Shown one piece after another: positions 17,784 through 26,023 of a stretch of 64,000 nt of DNA. The position numbers and the translations under genes were made by a program. This DNA comes from CAYPPK01 sp964412615 (GTDB lineage Bacteria > Patescibacteriota > Minisyncoccia > Sungbacterales > HO2-52-23): the NCBI GenBank assembly GCA_964412615.1, contig CAYPPK010000001.1, positions 59,681 to 123,680 of the forward strand, read 5' to 3'. The notes below the pieces were generated by a model. It worked only from the letters and a program-made list of their open reading frames with translations, had not been told where the DNA came from and did not search any database. Each line of letters opens with the position of its first letter. Position 1 is the first letter of the stretch.

Positions 17784-18734
17784 ATGGTTCAGCCATATAA
17801 AATAGGCATTATCGGAGTAGGGATGGTTGGTACGCCTCTGAAGCGCTATTTTGAGGAACTTTGCGGATTTGAGCGCGGAAAGAATCTTTTTGTGTTTGAT
17901 ATTGATCCCCATAAGGGATATCAAGACGACGTCAACAAGGCGGATGTTATTTTTATCTCCGTTCCCACTCCTCGTTCCCCGCAAGGTTCGGCAGAACTTT
18001 CCGCGGTTGAGTCAGCTTTTGGCCGCATCAAGGGAGAAAAGATAGTGGTCATTAAATCAACCGTTCCTCCGGGTACTACCGAAGCATTTCAAAAAAAATT
18101 TCCCCAGCATAAAATTTTATTCAATCCGGAGTTTCTTACCGAGAAGCAAGGATGGTACGATTTTATCCGGCCCGATCGCCAGATAGTCGGATTTACCAGC
18201 GTGAGCATAGACGCCGCTTATGCCGTATTATCTCTGCTGCCCAAAGCTCCCTTTATGTCTCCTTGGGGTTCCCACACTTATCGTTCTACGAAGATTACGG
18301 CGACCGAAGCGGAAATTATCAAATATGGGGGAAATGTGCACTTCGCGCGAAAAATAAATTTTGCCAATTCGCTGGCCTTGCTTGCGGATTCGCATGGCGT
18401 CAATTATGAAAATATCCGGGCCGGCCTGGCTGCGGACTTTCGCATAGGGGACTCGCACCTGGATGTTAACCACGGAGGATACAGAGGATTTGGAGGATAC
18501 TGTTTCCCCAAAGACCTGCACGCGCTTCTCTCCCATTTCGAGCAGAGGGGGCTTAAAGAATGCGCGGATCTCCTGCGGAATGACTGGGAATTTAACGAAG
18601 AGCTTCTCCTGAAACAGGGGCTTACGGTTGAGGATGTCAGTGTGCACGACCATGAATGGATAAAACGCAAGCTGGAGGCAATAAATAAGAATCAAGAAGC
18701 GAGGATTACCGACGCGGTATCCCTTGATTCTTAA
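17784..18734 (+). CDS. UDP-glucose/GDP-mannose dehydrogenase family, short form
   Basis: A 316-residue NAD-dependent dehydrogenase. It has Rossmann motif IGIIGVGMVGTPL, ISVPTPRS, VIKSTVPPGTTE and the catalytic Cys in GFGGYCFPKDLHAL (about residue 236). Full-length UGDH proteins are about 430 residues; here the C-terminal UDP-binding domain is missing or reduced to a short tail, although NAD-binding and central dimer domains look whole. It may act on a different substrate or need a partner. The last bases repeat the word CTTGATT around the stop. Confidence 0.75.
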   Translation: MVQPYKIGIIGVGMVGTPLKRYFEELCGFERGKNLFVFDIDPHKGYQDDVNKADVIFISVPTPRSPQGSAELSAVESAFGRIKGEKIVVIKSTVPPGTTEAFQKKFPQHKILFNPEFLTEKQGWYDFIRPDRQIVGFTSVSIDAAYAVLSLLPKAPFMSPWGSHTYRSTKITATEAEIIKYGGNVHFARKINFANSLALLADSHGVNYENIRAGLAADFRIGDSHLDVNHGGYRGFGGYCFPKDLHALLSHFEQRGLKECADLLRNDWEFNEELLLKQGLTVEDVSVHDHEWIKRKLEAINKNQEARITDAVSLDS

Positions 18735-18753
18735 CTCTTGATTTCTAATTCTA

Positions 18754-19677
18754 ATGAAGATACTCATCACCGGCGGTTCCGGCTATATTGGTTCGGAAGT
18801 CAGAAAAAATCTAGGGCATACATTTTCTTTTGTTAATTTTGATATCCGCCAAAACCCCAAAGATGACGTGCGTAATCTTGCTCGGCTGTGCAAAGCAGTG
18901 AGAAAGGTGGATGGAGTTCTGCATTTTGCCGCTATTTCGCGTCCAAAATGGGGATATGAAAATCCCCATCTTTGTTTGGATACGAATATTCGCGGAACCT
19001 ATAACTTGCTTGAGGCGGTACGACGGGAAAATCCCAAGGCCTGGGTTATCTTAGGGTCAAGCCGGGAAGTATTTGCCGGACTGGCAAAGTTTCCCCTAAC
19101 CGAAAAAGACCCGAAATTTCCGCTTAATGCTTATGGCGTCTCCAAAGCAACCGGAGAGGATCTGCTTAAACAATATGCGGAGAACTATAATTTGCGAACG
19201 CTGGTAATTCGTTTTTGCGGTGTCTATACGGGCAGGAAAGATATTTTAGACCGGGTTATTCCGCGATTTATCGGACAAGCAATTAAAGGCAAAAAACTGG
19301 TAATTGAGGGAGATGGAAAAAAGAAGGCGTATGATTATGTCTACATAACCGATGTGGTGAGAGCCATAGAAAAAGCCGCTAATTTTATCAATAAAAAACC
19401 GAAAGGTTTTTTTGAAGATATCAACCTGGTTGCCGATGCGCCCTTAACCATGTTTAATCTCGCGCGATTGATTATTGCGCTGGCAAAAAGCAAGAGCAAA
19501 ATATCTTATTTGCCGGAACGATCTTATGATACCGGCAGGGGATTTACCGGCAGCTACCGCAAGGCGCAAAAATTACTATCCTGGTCTCCCCGGGTTGGTT
19601 TTAAAGAAGGACTGACTCGCTCTATTGAGGAACTAAAACCTATCTTTGCCCGAGGTGGTTATAAAAGTGATGAATAA
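18754..19677 (+). CDS. NAD-dependent sugar epimerase/dehydratase (SDR)
   Basis: A 307-residue extended short-chain dehydrogenase. It begins with the Rossmann motif ILITGGSGYIGSEV and has the catalytic YGVSK pair (about residue 128) preceded by LGSSREVF. It would epimerise, reduce or dehydrate a nucleotide sugar. It overlaps the next epimerase gene by 8 bp, so the two are translated together. Confidence 0.8.
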   Translation: MKILITGGSGYIGSEVRKNLGHTFSFVNFDIRQNPKDDVRNLARLCKAVRKVDGVLHFAAISRPKWGYENPHLCLDTNIRGTYNLLEAVRRENPKAWVILGSSREVFAGLAKFPLTEKDPKFPLNAYGVSKATGEDLLKQYAENYNLRTLVIRFCGVYTGRKDILDRVIPRFIGQAIKGKKLVIEGDGKKKAYDYVYITDVVRAIEKAANFINKKPKGFFEDINLVADAPLTMFNLARLIIALAKSKSKISYLPERSYDTGRGFTGSYRKAQKLLSWSPRVGFKEGLTRSIEELKPIFARGGYKSDE

Positions 19678-20587
19678 AGCAGGGGCAAAAGTAATCGTAA
19701 CTGGAGGAGCGGGGTTTATCGGTTCGCATCTGGCTGATGTTTTGGTCAGTCAGGGATATGAAGTGCATGTCATAGACAATCTTCTGGGCGGCAAACGCGA
19801 GCGAGTGCATCGGGAAGCAATATTCCATGAGATGGATATCCGCGATTTTTCCAAGATAGCTCCGGTATTTTCCGGCGCTAATTACGTATTTCATACTGCC
19901 GCTCTGCCAAGAGTGCAGCCTTCTATTAAAGATCCCCGCACCACCCATGACATCAATGTTACCGGCACCCTCAACGTGCTTCTGGCCTCGCGTGACGCAG
20001 GAGTAAAAAGGGTTATCTATTCGGCTTCTTCATCTGCCTACGGAAACCAGCCAGTCCTACCTTTGCGGGAAGACATGCCCGCGCGGCCCTTAAGCCCCTA
20101 CGGCCTGCAAAAATACATGGGTGAACAATTAGCGGCGCTATTCTCGGAAATTTACGGTTTGCAGACAGTGTCTCTCCGCTATTTTAATGTTTATGGTCCG
20201 CGTGCCTCATCCGAGGGCGCTTATGCGTTGGTTGTCTCCCGCTTTCTTGACCAGCGCAAGCGCGAGGAGCCGTTAACCGTGGTGCCTGATGGTTTGCAGT
20301 CCAGGGACTTTACTCATGTGAGAGACGTGGTAAGAGCAAACATCCTGGCTGCCGAATCCCCTAAGGTTGGAAGAGGTGAAGTGATAAACATTGGAGGAGG
20401 CAGAAACCGGACCGTTCTGGAAGTTGCCGACTTGATCGGGGGCCCCAGGATTTTCGTTGAACCGCGCCTGGAGCCAAAACATACGCTGGCCGATATTGCC
20501 AAAGCCAAAGAACTTCTGGGCTGGGAACCGCAAGTACTGTTTGAAGATGGTATTAAGGAGTTAAAAAAGCTTTACCAACTGGCATAG
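19670..20587 (+). CDS. UDP-sugar 4-epimerase-like SDR
   Basis: A 305-residue extended SDR with N-terminal VIVTGGAGFIGSHLAD, catalytic SSSAYG and YGLQK (about residue 145), and the RYFNVYGPRA segment typical of GalE/WbpP-type epimerases. ATG 19670 lies inside the end of the previous gene; the longer frame from TTG 19646 is less likely. It supplies a C4-epimerised nucleotide sugar to the glycan pathway, with substrate not determined. Confidence 0.82.
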   Translation: MNKAGAKVIVTGGAGFIGSHLADVLVSQGYEVHVIDNLLGGKRERVHREAIFHEMDIRDFSKIAPVFSGANYVFHTAALPRVQPSIKDPRTTHDINVTGTLNVLLASRDAGVKRVIYSASSSAYGNQPVLPLREDMPARPLSPYGLQKYMGEQLAALFSEIYGLQTVSLRYFNVYGPRASSEGAYALVVSRFLDQRKREEPLTVVPDGLQSRDFTHVRDVVRANILAAESPKVGRGEVINIGGGRNRTVLEVADLIGGPRIFVEPRLEPKHTLADIAKAKELLGWEPQVLFEDGIKELKKLYQLA

Positions 20588-20623
20588 AAGTTTAAGGAAA
20601 GTTGGGCCGATTAAAATTTTAAT

Positions 20624-21991
20624 TTAACGGCCTTCGCGGCGAAGAAGGGTAAACATAGTTTTAAGTGCGATCAGAAGATCGAGCAGGGGCGCTCGATTTT
20701 TTATATAGTAAAGATCATACTGCAGTTTCTCGGTGGCATCTTCCACGGAAGCATCATTTTCCATATGAATTTGCGCCCAGCCGGTGATTCCCGGGGGAAC
20801 TAGAAGGCGCATCTCATAAAAAGGTGTTTTTTGTTTCAATTGGGCCACGTATTCCGGACGTTCCGGCCGCGGCCCAATAAAAGACATGTCTCCTTTCAGA
20901 ATATTTATTATTTGGGCAAGTTCGTCTAGGTAATTTTTACGCAAGAAACTGCCCACCCGGGTATGGCGCAAGTCACGTCCATTGCCTTTGTAGCCGTTAA
21001 GATTTTCAGCGTTTTTTACCATGGAGCGGAATTTAATTAATTCAAATTCTTTGCCGCCCCTGCCTACTCTTTTTTGGCGGAAAAATATAGGCCCTTCCGA
21101 GTCCAGTTTGATGGCCAGGGCGATAAAAGGGAAAAACAACAAAGCCAAGAGGCCAAGCATGCCCCCTAATGTAATATCCAGACCGCGCTTAAAAAATTCG
21201 TAACTTGTTTTTTTAACCCCCACCAGGTTTTCCAAAAACCACACTTCCCCGATCAAGGAAAGGGGAATTTTGCCGATATTCATCTCGTAAAATTTGGGCA
21301 GCTCCACTACGCCAATGCCCAGAGGAATAAGCTGAAATAAAGTTGCCACAAAAACCCGGTTTTCTTTCAGTTCGGGTGAAATAACTACCGTGTCCACGGC
21401 AAAATTCTTGATGATCGGAGTTAAATCCTGCTGCGGTTCGAAGTGGGGAAGCGGCATCGGGGTCGGCGGATTTTCCCCGGGCAGGACCATAAAGGCAACC
21501 GGCGCAAATCCCAATTGGGGATTTCTTAGAAGATATTCAACCAACTCTCTGGCATCAGAACTTGTTCCCCAAAATAAAACTTTGGCGCTCGGAGCGCGAA
21601 TTATGGCCAGGTTAAAAAGATAGCGCCAAATAAATATGAACAAGGTAGAAATAATCGCCACCAGGAAAAGATTTCGTCTTGGCTCAATTTCAAACGCCGG
21701 AATCAGATAAAATACCAATATGGAAATAACCAGGTTGGTTGCCATGGCGCGCAGCAGCCGGTAAAGAAAGCGCTTGTTGTTTTTAATGAAACGGAAATCG
21801 TGCAGGCCGAAAGCCACAAAAAGAATGATCCAAAGCAAAAAAATCACCGAGAAAGGAAAGAAATGTCTGGCAATAAGATCCGGTTCCGCGGAGTTGGCGT
21901 AACGAAGAAGCAGGGTAACAAAAAGCGCCAGATACAGAAGCAGGATATCTCCGACTATCAGTATAAAAAGTTTAAGCCGGCGGTTATTCAT
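20624..21991 (-). CDS. Polyprenyl glycosyl-phosphate transferase (WbaP/WcaJ-type)
   Basis: A 455-residue initiating transferase that moves a sugar-1-phosphate to undecaprenyl phosphate. Four N-terminal membrane helices are followed by a CoA-binding-like domain (about residues 140-240). The catalytic bacterial sugar transferase domain then follows, with KRGLDITLGGMLG, GPIFFRQKRVGRGGKEF, KFRSM, LDELAQIINILKGDMSFIGP and GITGWAQI. All hallmark motifs are intact. Its start overlaps the end of the upstream minus-strand glycosyltransferase by 8 bp. Confidence 0.9.
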   Translation of the reverse strand: MNNRRLKLFILIVGDILLLYLALFVTLLLRYANSAEPDLIARHFFPFSVIFLLWIILFVAFGLHDFRFIKNNKRFLYRLLRAMATNLVISILVFYLIPAFEIEPRRNLFLVAIISTLFIFIWRYLFNLAIIRAPSAKVLFWGTSSDARELVEYLLRNPQLGFAPVAFMVLPGENPPTPMPLPHFEPQQDLTPIIKNFAVDTVVISPELKENRVFVATLFQLIPLGIGVVELPKFYEMNIGKIPLSLIGEVWFLENLVGVKKTSYEFFKRGLDITLGGMLGLLALLFFPFIALAIKLDSEGPIFFRQKRVGRGGKEFELIKFRSMVKNAENLNGYKGNGRDLRHTRVGSFLRKNYLDELAQIINILKGDMSFIGPRPERPEYVAQLKQKTPFYEMRLLVPPGITGWAQIHMENDASVEDATEKLQYDLYYIKNRAPLLDLLIALKTMFTLLRREGR

Positions 21992-23159
21992 AAATATTTA
22001 TGGTATTTTCCAGCATATTTTTTATGGAGAATTTTTCCTGGATTTTATGGGCGGCTTTTTGGATCATTGCCTCACTTTGGGTTCGGTTATTTATGGCTTG
22101 CATAATTGCGTCAGCCAAGGCAGTCGTATTCCGAGTTGATACTAAATATCCTTCTTGACCATCGGTAATTAAATCCGGCAGCCCTCCCACCCTGGTAGCT
22201 ATAATCTGTACCCGGGCAGCCATGGCTTCCATGACCACGTAGGGCAACCCTTCCTTTAGGGAAGGAAGAACTAGCAGATCAAATCCTTTAAGGTATTGCC
22301 TTGCTTCCGGGACAAAGCCGGTAAGCTTTACAAATTCTTCCAACTTGAGGTCCTTTATTTTTTGCTCCAGGTTTTTCCTTTCTTTCCCTTCTTCCCCGAT
22401 AATAAATGTCATCCATTTCACCTGCGGAAACCGGCGTCTAACTTCACCAACGGCTTCAATTAAGTAAGCCAGTCCTTTGTTGGAAGTATACTCGGCAATG
22501 GCGCCAATGATCACGGAATTGTCCGAAACCTTTTCTTTCGTAAATTTAAATAAGAAATTGTGCGCCTCTTCTTTGGACAAAAAATCAAACGCCGCCAAAC
22601 CGTTAAAAATTAAGTGCAGCTTTTTACGGGGAATAAATTTTTTGCCGATCTTAAAATCCTTGCTGTTTATGGTTATGACCGAGTCCTGCAGAATAGTTCC
22701 GATCCAGGTCAAGAAAAAAATAATTGCTTTTTGCCAATGGGGCCTTGGCTCCAGAAACGGCCAGCCGTGGGCGGTGAAAATTATCTTGATATGATGGCGG
22801 AAGGAAATGCGGGAAAGGCGCGCAGCCACCGCTCCTATGCCTCCTATCTTGGAGCTATTCAGATGAACGATGTCGGGTTTCTCGCGGCGGAAAATGGAAA
22901 TGAGTATGAAAAATGCCTGCAGGTTGCGAAAAGAAAAAAGAACCAACCAGAAGCCATTTCCTTTTTGCAGCAAAGGCAAGGCAATGGTCCGGATTCCGGC
23001 ACCAGCCAACTTCTCAACCAAGGGCCCTTTGCCTCCGGTTATTACTGCCACCTCAAATTGGTCCGGGGGCAGGTGAGTAGCCAAATCAAACACATAGCGC
23101 TGTGCTCCTCCCCAGTTGGATTTGGTTATGATATACAGGACCTTCTTTCGTTTCTGCAT
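21984..23159 (-). CDS. Glycosyltransferase family 4 protein
   Basis: A 391-residue GT-B glycosyltransferase. SNWGGAQRYVFDLATHLP at the N terminus is the acceptor-side glycine loop, IGAIAEYTSNKGL starts the donor half, and LLVLPSLKEGLPYVVMEAMA (about residues 293-312) is the EX7E segment. I prefer the start at 23159 (MQKRKKVLYI) over 23177. It forms an operon with the WbaP-type enzyme and likely adds the second sugar to the lipid-linked precursor. Confidence 0.85.
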   Translation of the reverse strand: MQKRKKVLYIITKSNWGGAQRYVFDLATHLPPDQFEVAVITGGKGPLVEKLAGAGIRTIALPLLQKGNGFWLVLFSFRNLQAFFILISIFRREKPDIVHLNSSKIGGIGAVAARLSRISFRHHIKIIFTAHGWPFLEPRPHWQKAIIFFLTWIGTILQDSVITINSKDFKIGKKFIPRKKLHLIFNGLAAFDFLSKEEAHNFLFKFTKEKVSDNSVIIGAIAEYTSNKGLAYLIEAVGEVRRRFPQVKWMTFIIGEEGKERKNLEQKIKDLKLEEFVKLTGFVPEARQYLKGFDLLVLPSLKEGLPYVVMEAMAARVQIIATRVGGLPDLITDGQEGYLVSTRNTTALADAIMQAINNRTQSEAMIQKAAHKIQEKFSIKNMLENTINIYE

Positions 23160-23268
23160 ATATACAATATAACGCAAAACAAGAGGGGATAGTTATGACA
23201 AAACGTCTACCTTTCTCCTTTTAATTTAAGCAGATGGTCAAGCCCATGCAACTGTTTATATCCCCCGC

Positions 23269-23400
23269 TTGACTTTTTTCTCCCGATCTGCTACTAATAG
23301 GGGCAGTGTGAGTGTCTTTTAGGAGGTGCCCAGCTGCAAAGCGGGGTATTCCTAAAACTCCAATTTGTCCGGTAAAAACCCCGCAAGGGGTTTTTGCTTT
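23269..23400 (+). ncRNA. Candidate small RNA with own promoter and terminator
   Basis: Promoter TTGACT (23269-23274), 17 bp, TACTAA (23292-23297). A transcript starting near 23305 would be about 90 nt. TTTTAGGA and TCCTAAAA form an 8-bp stem around a loop that includes the perfect Shine-Dalgarno run AGGAGGTG, and the RNA ends in a strong terminator (23374-23395). The only reading frame is a nine-codon GTG frame. I do not recognise the RNA family. Confidence 0.5.
23374..23399 (+). terminator. Rho-independent terminator
   Basis: AAAAACCCC and GGGGTTTTT flank a GCAA tetraloop, followed by further T residues. It ends the candidate small RNA. Confidence 0.85.
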
Positions 23401-23615
23401 TTAAGGGCTTGGCCTAAAATTTCAAGTACTGAAGCACGACGAAATTTTAGCTGCCAAACCTTAACCCCGCTCTAATTTTGCAATATAAGACGGCCATGAG
23501 ATACTATGGGAAAAAGAATTTGATTGTTTATAGCGGCCCGCGTGCAGCGAATAGCTGCTTACCTTTATGGGAGAAGCGGGCCGTATAAAATATATCTCGC
23601 AAAATTAGAGCGGGG
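23401..23615 (+). repeat. Structured two-copy spacer element, copy 1
   Basis: The first domain has stems TTAAGG/CCTTAA (23401-23406, 23459-23464), TTGGC/GCCAA (23409-23413, 23453-23457) and TAAAATTTC/GAAATTTTA (23415-23423, 23441-23449). The second domain is a 17-bp perfect stem (23465-23481 with 23599-23615) enclosing GCGGCCCGC/GCGGGCCGT (23533-23541, 23576-23584) and a GCAGC/GCTGC hairpin. Copy 2 at 57804 shares the sequence AAGGGCTT...CCTTAACC-CGCTCTAA and keeps these stems through compensatory changes. Confidence 0.6.
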
Positions 23616-23628
23616 TAGCACAAAATTT

Positions 23629-24753
23629 ATGAAATCAAAAGGTATCATTCTTTTATATGGCGCTACCGAAATTGGCTCATCACATTTTTCAGCCGATCTT
23701 TTGTGGCGGACTAAATTCAGGGCTCCTGATCCTTTTTTCTTGATGGAAGGTAAAGATAAAACCTATCTTTTTGCTTCTGCCTTGGAGCGAAACAGGGCGA
23801 TGCGCGAAGCTGAAGTTGATGCCGTTTTACCGATTGCAAAGCTGAAGGACGTTGTTACCTTTCTTAAGCATTTGAAAATCAACAAAATTGTCGTTCCTTT
23901 TTCTTTCCCCCATGGTTTGGCAAAGTTTTTAGCACGTCATTTTCTGGTAACGATAAATAATCATCTTTTTTATCCGGGACGTTTTCAAAAAACTCCTTTT
24001 GAGATCAAGGAAATAAAAAAAGCCCAGGCCGCGGCCGAGGTGGCCTTTCTTAAAGCCCGGAATATTTTGCAGAAAAGCAAAATAAAAGAAAAAGGAATTT
24101 ACTTTGGCAAAAAACTAGTTACTTCAGAAATGCTGCGTGAAATCATAGATGAAGATCTTTTTGCCAAAGGATTTTTGGGAATAGGTACGATCGTAGCTTC
24201 TGGAATTCAGGCTGCTGATCCTCATGCTCTTGGCCGAGGGCCGGTAATTCCCCATACGGCAATTGTTTTTGATGTTTTTCCGGTCTCTCGTTCTTCACAT
24301 TATTTTGCCGATATGAGCCGTACTGTCTTTAAAGGAAGGCCAAACGATAGGCTTATAGAAATGTACGAAGCGGTGCGTGCCACTCAAGAGAAATCAATAA
24401 CTATGGTTAAAGCAGGGGCAGATGGAGCAAGGATTTATAATTGGGCAAAAAATAATTTTGCCAGGCTGGGATTCCCGACAGAATTTAAAAAAGAAAAACC
24501 AGAAGGGTTTTTCCATAGTTTGGGACACGGCGTGGGTTTGGATATTCACGAGCCGCCGAATCTGGGCAGTATTTCTTGCCGGCTGCAAAAAAGAAATGTG
24601 GTGACGGTTGAACCCGGTCTTTACTACCGGGAGAACCGCAAAAATATATCTGCGGGGGGTATAAGAATTGAAGATATGGTATTAGTGGAAAGAGACAGCT
24701 GTCAAAATCTAACAAAAATGCCCAAATCCATAGCTTGGGCCGTAATTCCATAG
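23629..24753 (+). CDS. M24 family metallopeptidase (Xaa-Pro aminopeptidase-like)
   Basis: A 374-residue two-domain peptidase. The C-terminal pita-bread domain shows the metal ligands: Asp in FDVFP, Asp in FADMSRTVF, His in HSLGHGVGLDIHEPP, Glu in VTVEPGLYY and Glu in GIRIEDMVLV. The N-terminal domain (about residues 1-125) resembles creatinase_N. The frame opens at 23524, but that stretch lies in the structured spacer, so ATG 23629 (MKSKGIILLYG) is the start. It should release N-terminal residues, probably from X-Pro peptides. Confidence 0.85.
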   Translation: MKSKGIILLYGATEIGSSHFSADLLWRTKFRAPDPFFLMEGKDKTYLFASALERNRAMREAEVDAVLPIAKLKDVVTFLKHLKINKIVVPFSFPHGLAKFLARHFLVTINNHLFYPGRFQKTPFEIKEIKKAQAAAEVAFLKARNILQKSKIKEKGIYFGKKLVTSEMLREIIDEDLFAKGFLGIGTIVASGIQAADPHALGRGPVIPHTAIVFDVFPVSRSSHYFADMSRTVFKGRPNDRLIEMYEAVRATQEKSITMVKAGADGARIYNWAKNNFARLGFPTEFKKEKPEGFFHSLGHGVGLDIHEPPNLGSISCRLQKRNVVTVEPGLYYRENRKNISAGGIRIEDMVLVERDSCQNLTKMPKSIAWAVIP

Positions 24754-24908
24754 CCAATTTCAGCCAAGGTTACTTTAGAGGCACGAGAAGGGTTTTAACT
24801 CCAAAGCTTTGTCCTTATGTGAGTACCTGCTACTCGTGCCACTGAAGCAGCCGAAATCTATGTTTAAGATATTGTATCTGCCTGAATTTTGCAATAGAAT
24901 TTCACTAC
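24754..24908 (+). other. Structured intergenic spacer before murB
   Basis: GGCACGAG (about 24780) pairs with CTCGTGCC (about 24834), with TTCAG/CTGAA outside it, giving a long imperfect hairpin with a 45-nt loop. A TAGAAT box (24893-24898) lies 10 bases before the murB ATG and may be its -10 element. No gene is visible. Confidence 0.35.
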
Positions 24909-25853
24909 ATGAAGCTTGCCATCCAGGAACAAGTTTCCTTAGCGCCGCACACTATTTATAAAATCGGAGGTCCGGCGCGTTTTTTTGCTGAAATCAAAAA
25001 TACCGAGGAACTGCGGGAGGCAGTTCATTTTGCCCAAACCGGCAATCTGCCTATTTTTATTTTGGGAGCTGGTTCAAATATTTTAATTGCCGATAGCGGT
25101 TTTGCCGGACTGGTGATTCATCTTCGCCAAGGAACAGTAGCGGCGGAAAATAATAAACTGATAGTGGGAGCGGATGTCATGATGGCCCAAGCCGTCCTAA
25201 AGGCGGCAGCCGCCGGACTTAGCGGTTTTGAGTGGGGGATTGGCGTGCCGGGAACTGTCGGCGGATCAGTCCGAGGCAATGCCGGCTGTTTTGGCGGCGA
25301 GATGAAAGATATAGTGGAGGAAGTTTCAATTTTCAATTTGCAATCGGGAGCAAAGGAAGAATTAAATCGGCAGCAATGCCAATTTGGCTACCGGGATTCT
25401 ATCTTCAAGAAGCATCCGGAATGGTTCATTCTTTCCGTAACTTTAAAATTGCGTCCGGGTGAGGTCAAACAAATCCAGGAGGCAATCAGGCGTATCAGCA
25501 CGGAGCGCACCGAAAAACAAGATATTGGAACCAAATCTTGCGGCTGCATTTTCAAAAATGTTGCCTGGAATCGGCCTGACCTCAACAAAAATAAATTGCT
25601 GGAAAAATTTCCTGAACTGCGGAATTTCAAAGATCGGGAGAATATTCCTGCTTCTTTCCTGCTGGATGCGGCGGGACTGAAGGGGAAACAAATAGGAAAA
25701 GCGGCAATTTCTTCCCGGCACGCCAATTTTTTTATCAATGAAGGCGGCGCCACGGCGGAAGAAGTAATAATGCTAATAGCTGCAGCTAAAGAAACAGTGA
25801 AGAGGAAGTTCGGGATTGTTCTGGAAGAGGAAATTCAATATGTAGGTTTCTAA
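24909..25853 (+). CDS. murB: UDP-N-acetylenolpyruvoylglucosamine reductase
   Basis: A 314-residue FAD enzyme that reduces UDP-GlcNAc-enolpyruvate to UDP-MurNAc in peptidoglycan synthesis. It shows the FAD-binding YKIGGPARFF and LGAGSNILIAD, VPGTVGGSVRGNAG, the catalytic Arg in FGYRDSIF, CGCIFKN (general acid position) and a C-terminal Glu in LEEEIQYVG. The size fits short (type II-like) MurB proteins. It shows that the organism makes its own murein precursors, at least in part. Confidence 0.93.
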   Translation: MKLAIQEQVSLAPHTIYKIGGPARFFAEIKNTEELREAVHFAQTGNLPIFILGAGSNILIADSGFAGLVIHLRQGTVAAENNKLIVGADVMMAQAVLKAAAAGLSGFEWGIGVPGTVGGSVRGNAGCFGGEMKDIVEEVSIFNLQSGAKEELNRQQCQFGYRDSIFKKHPEWFILSVTLKLRPGEVKQIQEAIRRISTERTEKQDIGTKSCGCIFKNVAWNRPDLNKNKLLEKFPELRNFKDRENIPASFLLDAAGLKGKQIGKAAISSRHANFFINEGGATAEEVIMLIAAAKETVKRKFGIVLEEEIQYVGF

Positions 25854-25902
25854 CTTTTTGTTTTTTTAGCATTAAAATCTTTGCTTTTCCTAAAATTTTG
25901 CA

Positions 25903-25928
25903 AAATATCCGCACCGGCGGATATTTTT
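25903..25928 (+). terminator. Rho-independent terminator after murB
   Basis: AAATATCCG and CGGATATTT form a 9-bp stem with a CACCGG loop and a run of six T. Confidence 0.8.
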
Positions 25929-25961
25929 TGTGATGGCAGCGCTAAAATAGTTGACATTTAG

Positions 25962-25990
25962 TTGACAAAGAATGAAAATAAAACTAAAAT
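25962..25990 (+). promoter_or_regulatory. Sigma-70-type promoter
   Basis: Consensus TTGACA (25962-25967), 17 bp, TAAAAT (25985-25990). A second TTGACA sits 11 bp upstream at 25951. It drives the ATP-grasp gene and probably hpf. Confidence 0.7.
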
Positions 25991-26023
25991 TACTGAGGCT
26001 AAGGTATTTTTAAGAAATTTTGC

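Noticed and set aside
23524..23628. Longer N terminus for the M24 peptidase
   Set aside because: These codons lie in the paired arms of the structured spacer; the family start fits ATG 23629.
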